From Leuconostoc lactis (GTDB taxonomy: Bacteria; Bacillota; Bacilli; Lactobacillales; Lactobacillaceae), in NCBI RefSeq assembly GCF_007954625.1, contig NZ_CP042420.1:310001-374000 (forward strand): a stretch of DNA of 64,000 nucleotides, read 5' to 3'. Shown here piece after piece: positions 8,736 through 17,772 of this stretch. The notes below the pieces were generated by a model, which saw only the letters and a list, made by a program, of their open reading frames with translations, did not search any database and was not told the DNA's origin. A program made the position numbers and the translations under genes. How positions within the stretch are numbered: the stretch's first letter is position 1; the number at the start of each line of letters is the position of its first letter.

Positions 8736-9746
8736 TTATATTAGTTCAAAATCTAAGCCTGGATCAGTATTTAAGTCTAAGCCCGCAAAAATACCTTGTT
8801 TATAATTCCAGTAGCCTGCTGCCCCAATCATCGCGGCATTATCACCCGTATATTGCCGTGGCACAGGAATATACGTTGTCTCTGGAAATGACGCCAGCAA
8901 TTCTTCTAACGTCTCTCGCAATTGTGAATTAGCCGCAACGCCACCAGCCAAGATAAAACTTTTAACTGGATAGTCTTGTAAGGCGCGCTTCGTCCGACCA
9001 ACTAGCGCGTCCACAACTGCATTTTGGAAACTCGTTGCTAAATCATATTGATCAATTGTTTCACCCTTTTGCTCAGCGTGATGGACATAATTAATCACCG
9101 CACTTTTTAAGCCAGAGAAACTAAAGTCATAATTGTCTTCATGTGCCATAGCGGTGGGAAACTTAATCGTTGGTTGCCCTTTGTGCGCCATATCATCAAT
9201 CGTTTTACCCGCTGGATAAGGCAGCTTTAACAAACGGCCAACTTTATCAAAACTTTCCCCTGCTGCATCATCACGCGTTTCCCCTAACACGGCAAACTCA
9301 TTTTCGTTTTGCATGAGGACCAGTTCGGTATGACCGCCAGATACCATCAAAGCTAAGGCTGGATAGCGAATTGGCTGATTAAAGTTGGCCGCTGCAATGT
9401 GCCCGGCCAAATGATTCACTGGTACAATCGGCAAGTTATGGGCCAACGCAAAGGTCTTTGCGCCCATTAAGCCAACCAATAAAGAACCTACCAGGCCAGG
9501 CCCATAGGTCACCGCCACCGCATCAAGCTCCGATGGTGACACGTTAGCTGTGGCCAACGCATCATCTAATACGCGTGTAATCCATTCAATATGATGTCGA
9601 CTGGCGACTTCCGGTACAATACCACCAAAACGTTGATGGGAATTGATTTGTGTCGCCACGGCGTTGCTTAGGACAATATGGCCATCTTCCACAATGGCAA
9701 CGCTGGTTTCATCAGCGCTGGATTCAAATGCTATGATTTTTGTCAT
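8736..9746 (-). CDS. tsaD: tRNA N6-adenosine threonylcarbamoyltransferase TsaD
   Basis: 336 residues, normal length. It transfers threonylcarbamoyl from TC-AMP to A37 of ANN-reading tRNAs, working with TsaB and TsaE. The Kae1/TsaD signature is seen: [13 protein letters not shown] at the start (usually ESSCDET, here Ala in place of Cys), HHIEW near 52 and the metal-binding HLAGHIAA near 111, GGHTELVLM near 134, and [12 protein letters not shown] near 267. The ribosome site is weak. tsaB and two rimI-like genes lie just upstream in the same direction. Confidence 0.95.
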   Translation of the reverse strand: MTKIIAFESSADETSVAIVEDGHIVLSNAVATQINSHQRFGGIVPEVASRHHIEWITRVLDDALATANVSPSELDAVAVTYGPGLVGSLLVGLMGAKTFALAHNLPIVPVNHLAGHIAAANFNQPIRYPALALMVSGGHTELVLMQNENEFAVLGETRDDAAGESFDKVGRLLKLPYPAGKTIDDMAHKGQPTIKFPTAMAHEDNYDFSFSGLKSAVINYVHHAEQKGETIDQYDLATSFQNAVVDALVGRTKRALQDYPVKSFILAGGVAANSQLRETLEELLASFPETTYIPVPRQYTGDNAAMIGAAGYWNYKQGIFAGLDLNTDPGLDFELI

Positions 9747-9783
9747 ATTTATGCGTGTGAGTGGTTACCTTAGTAACCTGTGC

Positions 9784-10194
9784 TCACATTTTCCTTTCCA
9801 TCATGATCGCGGCATGACCATTTTTATAATACTTTTCACGGCGGTGATAAGGTGAAAAGCCCATCTTTTCATACAGCTGAATCGCTTGATGATTCAACTC
9901 ATCGACTTCCAATAAAAATCGGGCAACATCTGGCAAAGCCAAAACGGTTGTTAATAGTGCTTGCGCAATACCTTGTCGTTGATAATCCGGTTGGACCGCG
10001 ATACTACTAATTTCAACTTCATCTAATATCTGGGTAATCCCAATAAAACCACCCGTCGTTAAAAAATAACGACTACGAGGACTTGTGAGTTCATGTTCAA
10101 AGACTGCTTTTGGCCAAGGAGACGGTTGAAAGGCCGCTTGGGCAATATGATAGATGGTTTCACTGTCTTCAATTGTTGCTGGTTGAATTTTCAA
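9784..10194 (-). CDS. rimI: RimI-like ribosomal-protein alanine N-acetyltransferase
   Basis: 136 residues, GNAT fold with acetyl-CoA loop QPDYQRQGIAQALL (about 69-82) and the C-terminal FLLEVDELNHQAIQLYEKMGF block typical of RimI. The only sensible start is a TTG at 10192-10194 with GGTGA 8 bases upstream; it overlaps the preceding acetyltransferase gene by 26 bases, suggesting translational coupling. RimI acetylates ribosomal protein S18 in E. coli; the target here is not proven. It lies between tsaB and tsaD, where rimI is common. Confidence 0.82.
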   Translation of the reverse strand: MKIQPATIEDSETIYHIAQAAFQPSPWPKAVFEHELTSPRSRYFLTTGGFIGITQILDEVEISSIAVQPDYQRQGIAQALLTTVLALPDVARFLLEVDELNHQAIQLYEKMGFSPYHRREKYYKNGHAAIMMERKM

Positions 10195-10726
10195 GTTGTT
10201 TCACCATTGAAACGGCATCTTCATGATCACCGAAATAGTATCCTTTTTTGATCCCTGTTTGTTCAAAGCCTAATCGTTGATATAAAGCAATCGCCCCATG
10301 ATTAGAGGCGCGTGCCTCTAACGTCATGGTGGCAACCCCAACCGCAGTCGCAAATTGGTTAATTTCTGACAAAATGGTTGTGCCTAAACCATGACTTTGC
10401 CAAATCGGAACAACCGCAATATTGGTAATATGCATATCACGCTGATCTCTTTGATAGGCAACACCGGCAAAGCCAATAACTTGTTGATGGCGTTCAATCA
10501 CTAAGTAGAGGCGAATATGTGGCCGCGATAATTCGCTGAGAAAGTCGCGCAATACCCACGGCGCGACACCCGCATAAACCGCTTCCTCAATTCTAACCAA
10601 TGTGTCAATATCAGCAATTGTGGCGCGACGTAACACAAAGTCATAACCACTGACAGCAATCGTCTTAGTCGTAAATTGCGGTAAGGCAATTGGTAATTTA
10701 GGGTGGTGATTAAACTTCAAAAACAT
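10169..10726 (-). CDS. GNAT acetyltransferase, second RimI-like copy
   Basis: 185 residues. The N-terminal 30 residues (MFLKFNHHPKLPIALPQF...) precede a full GNAT domain with VPIWQSHGLGTTIL (acetyl-CoA loop) and MTLEARASNHGAIALYQRLG. It overlaps tsaB by 17 bases and the next rimI-like gene by 26, so the four genes form one tight unit. Two adjacent rimI-like genes occur in several Lactobacillaceae; which one modifies S18 cannot be told. Confidence 0.8.
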   Translation of the reverse strand: MFLKFNHHPKLPIALPQFTTKTIAVSGYDFVLRRATIADIDTLVRIEEAVYAGVAPWVLRDFLSELSRPHIRLYLVIERHQQVIGFAGVAYQRDQRDMHITNIAVVPIWQSHGLGTTILSEINQFATAVGVATMTLEARASNHGAIALYQRLGFEQTGIKKGYYFGDHEDAVSMVKQLENSTSNN

Positions 10727-11420
10727 AATTTTCGGGATTATCCTCACCAGGATGCGCAGCAAGCCAGTTCAACTCCGCCTGGGTTTTCCTTAAATAATTA
10801 GGGTTAAAGTGTGCGACATCAGCCACAGGTTGCGCTTTGAGACCGAGTGTAACGATGCCATGACCGTCAGGCAAGCTGTCAGCGGGTGTTAAAATCGTCG
10901 CTTGATCACCAAAAGCCGCCTGTAACGTGGGCACGAATTCTGTGGTTTCCCCCACAAAAGTAATGGGCTCAGCACGTGTCTGCAACCAAGTCACCAAATG
11001 GTCGATTGGCTGATGCGCATCAGCTAACACAGCTGTGTCATTTAAATAAACACCTGCAAAAACATTATTATTGCGCGCATTAAACAGTGGCACTACTAAG
11101 CCAGGATTGGTCACTTGCGCAGCCAGCACGGCTAAACTAGAAACGCCTATGAGCTCAGCTTGCAACGTGTTAGCCAGCATTTTGGCAACAGTCACACCAA
11201 TTCTAAGCCCAGTAAATGATCCTGGTCCTTGGGCAACCACAATACGATCAATATCACTGAGCGCCCATTGTTGTTCAGCCAGCGTTGTTTCAATTGCTGG
11301 CAATAACTGAATCGAATGATTCCGCGCTTCATTCGTTGTGAACACACGTCGTACATTATTATCTTCCGCCAAACTCACCGTAAGTGGTTGGTTACTTGTA
11401 TCAAAGGCTAAAATCTTCAT
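10710..11420 (-). CDS. tsaB: tRNA t6A biosynthesis protein TsaB
   Basis: 236 residues, ASKHA-fold partner of TsaD, needed for t6A37 formation but without the metal-binding histidines. Visible motifs: LAFDTSNQPLTVSL at the start, NHSIQLLPAI near 34, and VVAQGPGSFTGLRIGV near 60-75, diagnostic for TsaB/YeaZ. The C-terminus overlaps the next gene. First gene of tsaB-GNAT-rimI-tsaD. It follows the terminator of ptsHI, so it needs its own promoter, which I could not place with confidence. Confidence 0.93.
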   Translation of the reverse strand: MKILAFDTSNQPLTVSLAEDNNVRRVFTTNEARNHSIQLLPAIETTLAEQQWALSDIDRIVVAQGPGSFTGLRIGVTVAKMLANTLQAELIGVSSLAVLAAQVTNPGLVVPLFNARNNNVFAGVYLNDTAVLADAHQPIDHLVTWLQTRAEPITFVGETTEFVPTLQAAFGDQATILTPADSLPDGHGIVTLGLKAQPVADVAHFNPNYLRKTQAELNWLAAHPGEDNPENYVFEV

Positions 11421-11433
11421 AGGTTATATTTTA

Positions 11434-11462
11434 ACACAAAAAGACCGCCAATCGGCGGTCTT
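11434..11462 (-). terminator. Terminator of the ptsHI operon
   Basis: 9-bp stem AAGACCGCC/GGCGGTCTT (11441-11449 with 11454-11462), short loop, then T-rich sequence on the minus strand. Confidence 0.85.
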
Positions 11463-11472
11463 AAAACTTGTT

Positions 11473-13188
11473 CTAGTCAATTGCTGATTCAACTAATGCA
11501 ATGACTTCGTCATTTGTTTCGGCATCCAAAGCTTTTTCAGCCAACAACTTCATATCAGCAGTATTCAACTGCTTCATTAATGCACGTGTTTGCAAAATAG
11601 ATGGGGCACTCATTGAGAATTCATCCAAGCCCATACCCATCAACAATGGGACAGCGATTGGATCACCAGCCATTTCACCACACATTGCAACAAACTTACC
11701 TTCTTTATGAGCGGCAGTAATCACATTGTTGATCAAACGCAAGATTGATGGATTATAAGGTTGATACAAATAAGCAACCTTATCATTACCACGATCTGCA
11801 GCCATTGTATAACCAATCAAATCGTTGGTTCCAATTGAGAAGAAATCCAATTCCTTAGCAAACTTATCAGCCAACATTGCGGCAGCTGGAATTTCAATCA
11901 TGATACCTAACTTGACATCACCCATTGCCACACCAGCTTCTTCAAGCTTGGCACGTTCTTCTGTATAAATTTGCTTTGCGGCACGGAACTCAGGCAATGT
12001 GGCAATCATTGGGAACATAATCCACAAGTTACCAAAGGCTGAGGCACGTAGCAACGCACGGAGTTGTGTGCGGAAGATTTCTGTTTGATCCAAAGAAATA
12101 CGGATCGCACGATAACCCAAGAATGGATTTTCTTCTTCCGGCAATTTCCAATAGCTCAAGTGCTTGTCGCCACCAATATCCATGGTACGCACTGTCACTG
12201 GCTTACCAGCCATCTTTTCAACAACAGTCTTATAAGCTTCAAACTGTTCTTCTTCAGTTGGCAAGTGATCTGATTCCATGTATAGGAATTCAGTACGATA
12301 CAAACCAATTCCTTCAGCACCGTTTTCCAAAACGGCAGGCATGTCTTTTGGTGAACCAATGTTTGCGCCCACGACAAATGTCTTGCCATCGGCACTGACT
12401 GATTGTTGATCTTTCAACAAGGCCCATTCAGCACGTTGTGCTTGATAATCAGCCGCCTTTTGTTGATAACTGGCTAATGTGTCGGCATCTGGGTCGACAA
12501 TCACATCGCCCGTCAAGCCATCAACAATCACCATGTCACCAGCTGCCACTTCTTTTGTGGCAATTTCAGTTCCCACGACAGCTGGAATTTCCAACGTACG
12601 TGCCATGATTGACGCATGCGCTGTACGACCACCCAAATCAGTTAAGATACCCTTAACAAAGTTGCGGTCAAGCTGCGCTGTATCTGAAGGCGTCAAGTCT
12701 CTTGCAACCAAGACCACTTCTTCATCAATCAACGCTGGGTTAGGCAAAGCCACATTTAGCAAGTGAGATAGGATACGCTTCGTGACATCACGAATATCTG
12801 CTGCACGTTCTTGCATGTAGGCGTTATCCGTCATCGCTTCAAACATGCTGATATACATGTCTGTTACTTCTTTAACAGCTTGTTCAGCATTGACCTTGTC
12901 ATCAGCAATCTTTTGCTTAAATGCGCCAGACATTTCGGGATCAGCCAAAACCATCAAATGCGCTTCAAACACTTGGGCTTCTTCATCACCAAGGTTTTCA
13001 GCAGCTTTTGTTTTAATCAATTCCACATCTGCACTGGCAGCCTTCAAAGCATCGTCGACACGAGCTTGTTCAGCTGTCACATCTGTAATTGTTGTCTTTG
13101 AGAAAGACAAATCTGGGTCAACTAACAAGTAGGCCTTTGCAATTGCAATACCATTACTTGCCGCGATTCCTTTGAAGTTCTTAGCCAT
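11473..13188 (-). CDS. ptsI: PTS enzyme I (phosphoenolpyruvate-protein phosphotransferase)
   Basis: 571 residues, full length. It takes phosphate from PEP and passes it to HPr, the first step of all PTS sugar uptake. The phospho-histidine region [19 protein letters not shown] is near residues 185-203. The PEP-binding TIM barrel shows [12 protein letters not shown] (about 292) and the signature [20 protein letters not shown] (about 448-467), with the conserved CGEMAGDP near 500. It is 2 bases after ptsH, so the two are translated together. Confidence 0.97.
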   Translation of the reverse strand: MAKNFKGIAASNGIAIAKAYLLVDPDLSFSKTTITDVTAEQARVDDALKAASADVELIKTKAAENLGDEEAQVFEAHLMVLADPEMSGAFKQKIADDKVNAEQAVKEVTDMYISMFEAMTDNAYMQERAADIRDVTKRILSHLLNVALPNPALIDEEVVLVARDLTPSDTAQLDRNFVKGILTDLGGRTAHASIMARTLEIPAVVGTEIATKEVAAGDMVIVDGLTGDVIVDPDADTLASYQQKAADYQAQRAEWALLKDQQSVSADGKTFVVGANIGSPKDMPAVLENGAEGIGLYRTEFLYMESDHLPTEEEQFEAYKTVVEKMAGKPVTVRTMDIGGDKHLSYWKLPEEENPFLGYRAIRISLDQTEIFRTQLRALLRASAFGNLWIMFPMIATLPEFRAAKQIYTEERAKLEEAGVAMGDVKLGIMIEIPAAAMLADKFAKELDFFSIGTNDLIGYTMAADRGNDKVAYLYQPYNPSILRLINNVITAAHKEGKFVAMCGEMAGDPIAVPLLMGMGLDEFSMSAPSILQTRALMKQLNTADMKLLAEKALDAETNDEVIALVESAID

Positions 13189-13190
13189 TA

Positions 13191-13460
13191 TTATTCAGCA
13201 AGTCCTTCTTTTTCCATTGCTTCAGTGATAGCAGCCATTGCTGCTTCTTCATCATCACCTTCAGTCTTGATTGTCACATCGGCACCTTGACCAACACCAA
13301 GTGACATCACACCCATGATTGACTTCAAGTTAACATCCTTGCCTTGGTATGACAAAGTAACGTCTGATGTGAACTTTGAAGCTGCTTGTACCAACAATGT
13401 TGCTGGACGTGCGTGGATACCTGTTTCTGCTACGATATGGAATTCTTTTGATTGTGTCAT
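13191..13460 (-). CDS. ptsH: PTS phosphocarrier protein HPr
   Basis: 89 residues. The catalytic histidine is His16 in ETGIHARPA and the HPr-kinase site is Ser47 in [11 protein letters not shown]. HPr carries phosphate from enzyme I to IIA domains such as ManX; when phosphorylated on the serine it becomes the partner of CcpA, linking this operon to the cre sites elsewhere in the window. Strong GGAG ribosome site. Confidence 0.97.
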   Translation of the reverse strand: MTQSKEFHIVAETGIHARPATLLVQAASKFTSDVTLSYQGKDVNLKSIMGVMSLGVGQGADVTIKTEGDDEEAAMAAITEAMEKEGLAE

Positions 13461-13502
13461 AATTATTTTCTCCTTTTTAGCTGTGAATCAGCTTCTGATA
13501 AT

Positions 13503-13531
13503 AGTGTATCAAAGCGCTTACAAAATATCAA
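13503..13531 (-). promoter_or_regulatory. ptsH promoter with a cre-like sequence in its spacer
   Basis: TTGATA (13526-13531), 17 bases, TACACT (13503-13508) on the minus strand. The spacer holds TGTAAGCGCTTTGA (13509-13522), a cre with one mismatch, so CcpA may act directly on ptsHI. Confidence 0.6.
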
Positions 13532-13602
13532 GTAAAATGCCCGGATAAACCTTGATATATCAAGCCCAAGCGCCCAAAATGCCGGTCTCATCGCGTTTGT
13601 GA

Positions 13603-13616
13603 TGTAACCGTTTACA
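13603..13616 (-). promoter_or_regulatory. cre-like site upstream of ptsH
   Basis: TGTAAACGGTTACA on the minus strand, an almost symmetric cre-like sequence about 75-90 bases upstream of the ptsH -35 box. The surrounding region (13561-13690) holds no supported gene. Confidence 0.45.
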
Positions 13617-13690
13617 TGTTTTCCGTGTGACTTTTCAGTAAACGTTAAGATTCTCGGTGACGTGCGCAACATTTGCCAAAAATTCAACAC

Positions 13691-13713
13691 AAAAAGCACC
13701 GATCCGGTGCTTT
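13691..13713 (-). terminator. Terminator of the tsaC/prmC unit
   Basis: Stem GCACCG/CGGTGC (13696-13701 with 13705-13710) extended by A-T pairs, T run on the minus strand. The upper arm touches the tsaC stop codon. Confidence 0.8.
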
Positions 13714-14720
13714 TAAATCGTAAATTCTTGATTACCCGCCGCTTTAGCTAAGCGATTATTATACGCTTTGCCAATTCCAATGGGGGGCATTTTTTCGACA
13801 TAAATCGTCGCCACTTCTGGCGTTTCGTCATAAAACCGCAGCCCAGCAAAGAGCTGTTCGGTCGCACTTTCAAGTGTTTCGCCTAACGACCACGTTTGCG
13901 TCATCGGTAACTGCAATGTTGCCAATGTGTCATCTTGGGCCATCACAACGTCTTGGGCTGTCAGGTTTGATCGCAGCGCCAAAGCATCTAAACGATCAAA
14001 CATCACCACTGTTTTGTCTGGTGCATAGTGACGATACTTCATCCCTGGTGCTTTTGGTGTGACATGGCTCGCCACCGATGTCGTACTGGTAGCATCAAAC
14101 ACTTGTTGTTGGAGAACGGCTTCTAATTGTTGTTGCGTCACTGCCCCAGGCCGCAAAATGGTTGGCGTATCTGTTGACATGTCAATAACTGTGGACTCCA
14201 CCCCGACTTCCGTTGGCCCATCGTCCACAATGGCTGCAATCCGGCCTTGCATATCATGCCAAACGTGTTGCGCCGTGGTTGGCGACGGTTTACCAGACGT
14301 ATTGGCACTTGGGCCAACAATCGGTACCCCGGCTGCGCGAATCACAGCCCGTGCTGTCTCATTGGCAGGCAAACGGAAAGCCACCGTTTGCAACCCACCA
14401 GTCACCAACATCGATACCTGATCTGGTTTAATGGGCATGATAATTGTCAAAGAGCCCGGCCAAAATGCGGTCATCAATTGCCGAGCTGCTTCAGAAATCG
14501 TGACAAAGGGTGTCAACTGTTCAACGTCTGCAACGGTCATAATAAGCGGATTATCTGCTGGCCGATTTTTCGCCAAAAAGACTTTTTTCACCGCCGCATC
14601 ATTAGTGGCATCTGCCCCTAAGCCGTAGACTGTTTCTGTTGGAAAAGCCACCACTTCACCGGATTTTAATAACGCGCCCGCCTGCTGCACATCTTGAGTT
14701 GTTAGTAATTCTGTCTCCAT
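13713..14720 (-). CDS. tsaC: L-threonylcarbamoyladenylate synthase (Sua5/YwlC type)
   Basis: 335 residues. It makes threonylcarbamoyl-AMP from threonine, bicarbonate and ATP for t6A modification by TsaD/TsaB. The YrdC domain (about 1-190) shows GEVVAFPTETVYGLGADA and GPSANTSGKPSPT; a linker and a C-terminal Sua5 domain follow (ATP-pocket segment SHVTPKAPGMKYRHYAP near 235-251). Start at 14720 is set by AGGATT upstream and the METELL start; the longer reading has no ribosome site. Downstream of prmC on the same strand. Confidence 0.93.
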   Translation of the reverse strand: METELLTTQDVQQAGALLKSGEVVAFPTETVYGLGADATNDAAVKKVFLAKNRPADNPLIMTVADVEQLTPFVTISEAARQLMTAFWPGSLTIIMPIKPDQVSMLVTGGLQTVAFRLPANETARAVIRAAGVPIVGPSANTSGKPSPTTAQHVWHDMQGRIAAIVDDGPTEVGVESTVIDMSTDTPTILRPGAVTQQQLEAVLQQQVFDATSTTSVASHVTPKAPGMKYRHYAPDKTVVMFDRLDALALRSNLTAQDVVMAQDDTLATLQLPMTQTWSLGETLESATEQLFAGLRFYDETPEVATIYVEKMPPIGIGKAYNNRLAKAAGNQEFTI

Positions 14721-14758
14721 AATAATCCTACCGACGTCAGACACACGCGACGTCCATT

Positions 14759-15766
14759 TTATCCTTTCACCACACGCACCATACGATCTAAGCCTGCGAA
14801 ATCTTTTTTCAAGGTTACCGTTGCATCAGGTAGTGCTTGTTGCATCATGGCTACCACCGCTGGGCCTTGTTTGTAGCCAATTTCAAAATAAGCACGCCCA
14901 TGTGCCGTTAAATGTTGTGCCAAACCGGCCGCAATCTTAGCGTAAATGGCTAAGCCATCTTGGTCGGCAAACAACGCCAGTTGTGGCTCAAACGCCAAGA
15001 CACTAGCGTCCATTTCTGCTTCATCAGTCCGCGCGATATACGGTGGATTGCTGACGATAATATCAAAAGTTAAATCCGCAACCCCTTGGAAAACATCACT
15101 TTCCACGAAGTGTAACTGATGCAAACCAAAGCGCTGCGCATTACTTTCAGCCACGGACAAGGCATCAGGTGAAATATCGGCGGCAAACCCCTTAACACGT
15201 GGATTTTCAAGCATTAACGTCTCAATAATTGCGCCTGAACCCGTCCCAATATCCAACACAGAAACTGGTTCACCTTGGGTCCCACTGGCATCTTGTAAAA
15301 TCCATTCTACGAGTTGCTCAGTTTCTGGACGGGGAATTAAGACACGTTCATCCACCATGAATTCCCGCCCATAAAAAGGTGCATGCCCCAAAATATATTG
15401 TGGTGGTTTGTTTTGGGTTAATTGCGCCACCCACTTTGGCCAAACAGCTGCCAGCGCCGCTGGCATTTGCCGTGATAAATTGGCCCGTAAATAACCGTAG
15501 TTAATGTCTAAGGCACCCGTTAACAAGAAGTCCACGTTATCTTTGGCATCTTCTTCTGGCATCCCCGCCTGCGTGAGTTCTAAAACCGCCCACTTACGTG
15601 CTTCAAGTAACGACAATTTCACTTGCGCTGGGACAGTTGGTTTGATCTGATCATCCCACTCGTACCAACGCGGTTGAGTCAGCTTAGCAGGTGAACTTGA
15701 GCGTTTGTGCGTAGTCTGGTTAGGTTGTTGAAATTGTTTTGGGGTTTCAAAGTTTTTTTCTGTCAT
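14759..15766 (-). CDS. prmC: Peptide chain release factor N5-glutamine methyltransferase PrmC
   Basis: 335 residues, against about 280 in most PrmC proteins. It methylates the GGQ glutamine of RF1 and RF2. The N-terminal helical domain starts near residue 48 (KLSLLEARKWAVLELTQ), RPETEQLVEWIL is near 145, the SAM motif DIGTGSGAI near 171 and the catalytic NPPYIA near 240. The first 45 or so residues (Gln/Ser/Thr-rich, with an RWYEWDD segment) are extra. There is no ribosome site; the ATG lies 3 bases from the prfA stop, so translation is probably coupled. Its substrate RF1 is the gene just before it. Confidence 0.93.
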   Translation of the reverse strand: MTEKNFETPKQFQQPNQTTHKRSSSPAKLTQPRWYEWDDQIKPTVPAQVKLSLLEARKWAVLELTQAGMPEEDAKDNVDFLLTGALDINYGYLRANLSRQMPAALAAVWPKWVAQLTQNKPPQYILGHAPFYGREFMVDERVLIPRPETEQLVEWILQDASGTQGEPVSVLDIGTGSGAIIETLMLENPRVKGFAADISPDALSVAESNAQRFGLHQLHFVESDVFQGVADLTFDIIVSNPPYIARTDEAEMDASVLAFEPQLALFADQDGLAIYAKIAAGLAQHLTAHGRAYFEIGYKQGPAVVAMMQQALPDATVTLKKDFAGLDRMVRVVKG

Positions 15767-15768
15767 TG

Positions 15769-16842
15769 TTAGGCGTTATTGAGTTCAGCGAGCTTAGCTG
15801 TTTGGTCCGCAATGATTAACGCATCAATGACTTCTCCTAATTCACCGTTCATCACGCGATCCAACTTGTTTAATGTCAAACCAATACGATGATCCGTGAC
15901 ACGGTTTTGTGGATAATTGTATGTCCGGATACGTTCTGAACGGTCCCCAGTACCGACGGCAGACTTACGCTGTTCGGCATAAGCTGCTTCATTTTGTTGC
16001 GCATAAAAATCATACACACGACTGGCCAGCAACTTCCGTGCCTTATCACGGTTCTTTATCTGTGTTCGTTCTTCTTGCATTTTCACCATGATACCGGTTG
16101 GCTTGTGAACCAAACGGACTGCCGTTGACACTTTGTTGACGTTTTGACCACCAGCACCACCTGAACGGAAGAATTCTTCTTCCAAATCAGATTCAGCCAA
16201 TTCAAAATCAATGTCTTCAAATTCAGGCATCACGCCAACCGTTGCCGTTGACGTGTGGACACGCCCTTGTGTTTCGGTTGATGGGACGCGCTGTACACGA
16301 TGCGCACCTGATTCAAACTTTAACTTCGAATACACATTATCGCCAGTAATCATCACAGCGACTTCCTTGTAGCCACCAACTTCAGTCGTGGATTCATCAA
16401 TAATACTCAATGTCCAGCGTTGCTTTTCTGCGTAACGGCGATACATGTCTAACAAGTCAGCGGCAAATAATGAGGATTCATCCCCACCAGCAGCCCCACG
16501 AATTTCCATGATAATGTTTTTATCATCATTGGGATCTTTCGGTAACATTAAAATTTTCAATTGGTCTTCCAATTGCGCTTTTTCTGGCTTTAAGTCGGCT
16601 AAATCTTCTTTTGCTAATGGTGCCATTTCGGCATCATCTAGTAATTCTTCTGCTTCTTGAATTTCTTGAATGACTTGTTGGTAACGGGTATAGACTTCAA
16701 CTGTCTCACGCATTTCCCCCGCTTCTTTTGACAATGCCATGTATTTTTGGCCGTCACTCGCCACTTCTGGGTCGGCTAATTGTTCGTTCAGTTCATCATA
16801 GCGATCAACAACCGTTTGTAATGATTGAAAAATTGGATCCAT
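15769..16842 (-). CDS. prfA: Peptide chain release factor 1
   Basis: 357 residues. It reads UAA and UAG stop codons and releases the peptide. The catalytic [10 protein letters not shown] is near residue 230. The stop-codon-reading region is [18 protein letters not shown] near 183-200, where the tripeptide is PST (PAT in E. coli), and the C-terminal [18 protein letters not shown] (about 296-313) follows RF1 rather than RF2. GGAG ribosome site. First gene of prfA-prmC-tsaC. Confidence 0.96.
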   Translation of the reverse strand: MDPIFQSLQTVVDRYDELNEQLADPEVASDGQKYMALSKEAGEMRETVEVYTRYQQVIQEIQEAEELLDDAEMAPLAKEDLADLKPEKAQLEDQLKILMLPKDPNDDKNIIMEIRGAAGGDESSLFAADLLDMYRRYAEKQRWTLSIIDESTTEVGGYKEVAVMITGDNVYSKLKFESGAHRVQRVPSTETQGRVHTSTATVGVMPEFEDIDFELAESDLEEEFFRSGGAGGQNVNKVSTAVRLVHKPTGIMVKMQEERTQIKNRDKARKLLASRVYDFYAQQNEAAYAEQRKSAVGTGDRSERIRTYNYPQNRVTDHRIGLTLNKLDRVMNGELGEVIDALIIADQTAKLAELNNA

Positions 16843-16942
16843 CGTTTACTCTCCTCTTCACAGTGGTACACCAACGACTTAACTTAGCCACTGTACCCTG
16901 TTGTTATTGTCATAATTTATGTTGAAAAATAGCTTTTTGGCT

Positions 16943-17554
16943 TTACTTATCCACAGGAAACATCTCGGAAATTTTAGCCAAATCGGGCACGTACCAATGA
17001 TGGCGACAGGTTGGAATATAAGCTTCATCGCCACCAATAAAGAGTTGTTCCCCAGAACGTTGTGGCTTGCCGTCAACAATTCGTAATTGCGTTGTCGCTT
17101 TTTTACCGCAAAATGAGCAAATCGTCTTCATTTCTTCCAGCTTATCAGCCATTTCAATGAGTCGTTTTGAACCTTCAAACAAGTGATTAAAGGCATCTTG
17201 TTTTAAACCAAATGCCATCACTGGAATATGTAGGTGATCCACGACTTTGGCTAATTGATCAACTTGTGTTGCGGTTAAAAATTGTGCTTCATCAATCAAG
17301 GCCACGGCAAGATTATCACTTTGCTTGGCCTTAATTAAGTCATACAAGTCATCCGTTGGCTTAATCGCTAAAGCTTCGCGCGACAAACCAATCCGACTGG
17401 CCACAACGCCCACACCGGCACGGGTATCCACAATCGGCGTCATTAACAACACTTGACGTCCCTGTGATTCGTAATTATGCGCAACTTTCAGGATTTCAAT
17501 TGATTTACCTGAACTCATTGCCCCATATTCAAAAAATAATTGTGCCATCATCAT
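16943..17554 (-). CDS. tdk: Thymidine kinase
   Basis: About 203 residues. It phosphorylates thymidine to dTMP in the salvage path. P-loop EYGAMSSGKS near residue 10, the DEAQFL segment of the Walker B/lasso region near 86, and a zinc site CSFCGKK plus CRHHW. The start lies in an ATGATGATG run behind GGGACACGGG; 17554, 17551 and 17548 are all possible. It precedes prfA by about 100 bases in the same direction and may be co-transcribed with it. Confidence 0.93.
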   Translation of the reverse strand: MMMAQLFFEYGAMSSGKSIEILKVAHNYESQGRQVLLMTPIVDTRAGVGVVASRIGLSREALAIKPTDDLYDLIKAKQSDNLAVALIDEAQFLTATQVDQLAKVVDHLHIPVMAFGLKQDAFNHLFEGSKRLIEMADKLEEMKTICSFCGKKATTQLRIVDGKPQRSGEQLFIGGDEAYIPTCRHHWYVPDLAKISEMFPVDK

Positions 17555-17635
17555 CCCGTGTCCCAAGTTCCCTCAGTTTATGACACGTCGCCTCCTGAAA
17601 AGTTTGTTTGCTGACTTATTTTGTCACTCCTTCCT

Positions 17636-17641
17636 ATTATA
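17636..17641 (-). promoter_or_regulatory. -10 element of the tdk promoter
   Basis: Extended -10 TGTTATAAT on the minus strand (TATAAT at 17636-17641), about 80 bases upstream of the tdk start. No good -35 is seen. On the other strand, a TGGTAAAAT extended -10 (17743-17748) likely drives murT-gatD. Confidence 0.5.
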
Positions 17642-17772
17642 ACAAATGACAAACGATAACAGGCGCTTTTTCATACCAGAACACAGGTCGGTCAGCTTTT
17701 TTAACATTTCATCAAAAATTCCCATCTCAAGGCTACGCGTGGTAAAATGATAATCATGAAAGTGGGGACATT

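Noticed and set aside
13550..13563. Palindrome CTTGATATATCAAG upstream of ptsH
   Set aside because: Perfect but short and A/T-rich; no matching copy seen elsewhere in the window, so it was not called an operator.
13463..13699. 78-residue open frame on the minus strand upstream of ptsH
   Set aside because: It spans the ptsH promoter and two cre-like sites, has no ribosome site and no recognisable protein character.
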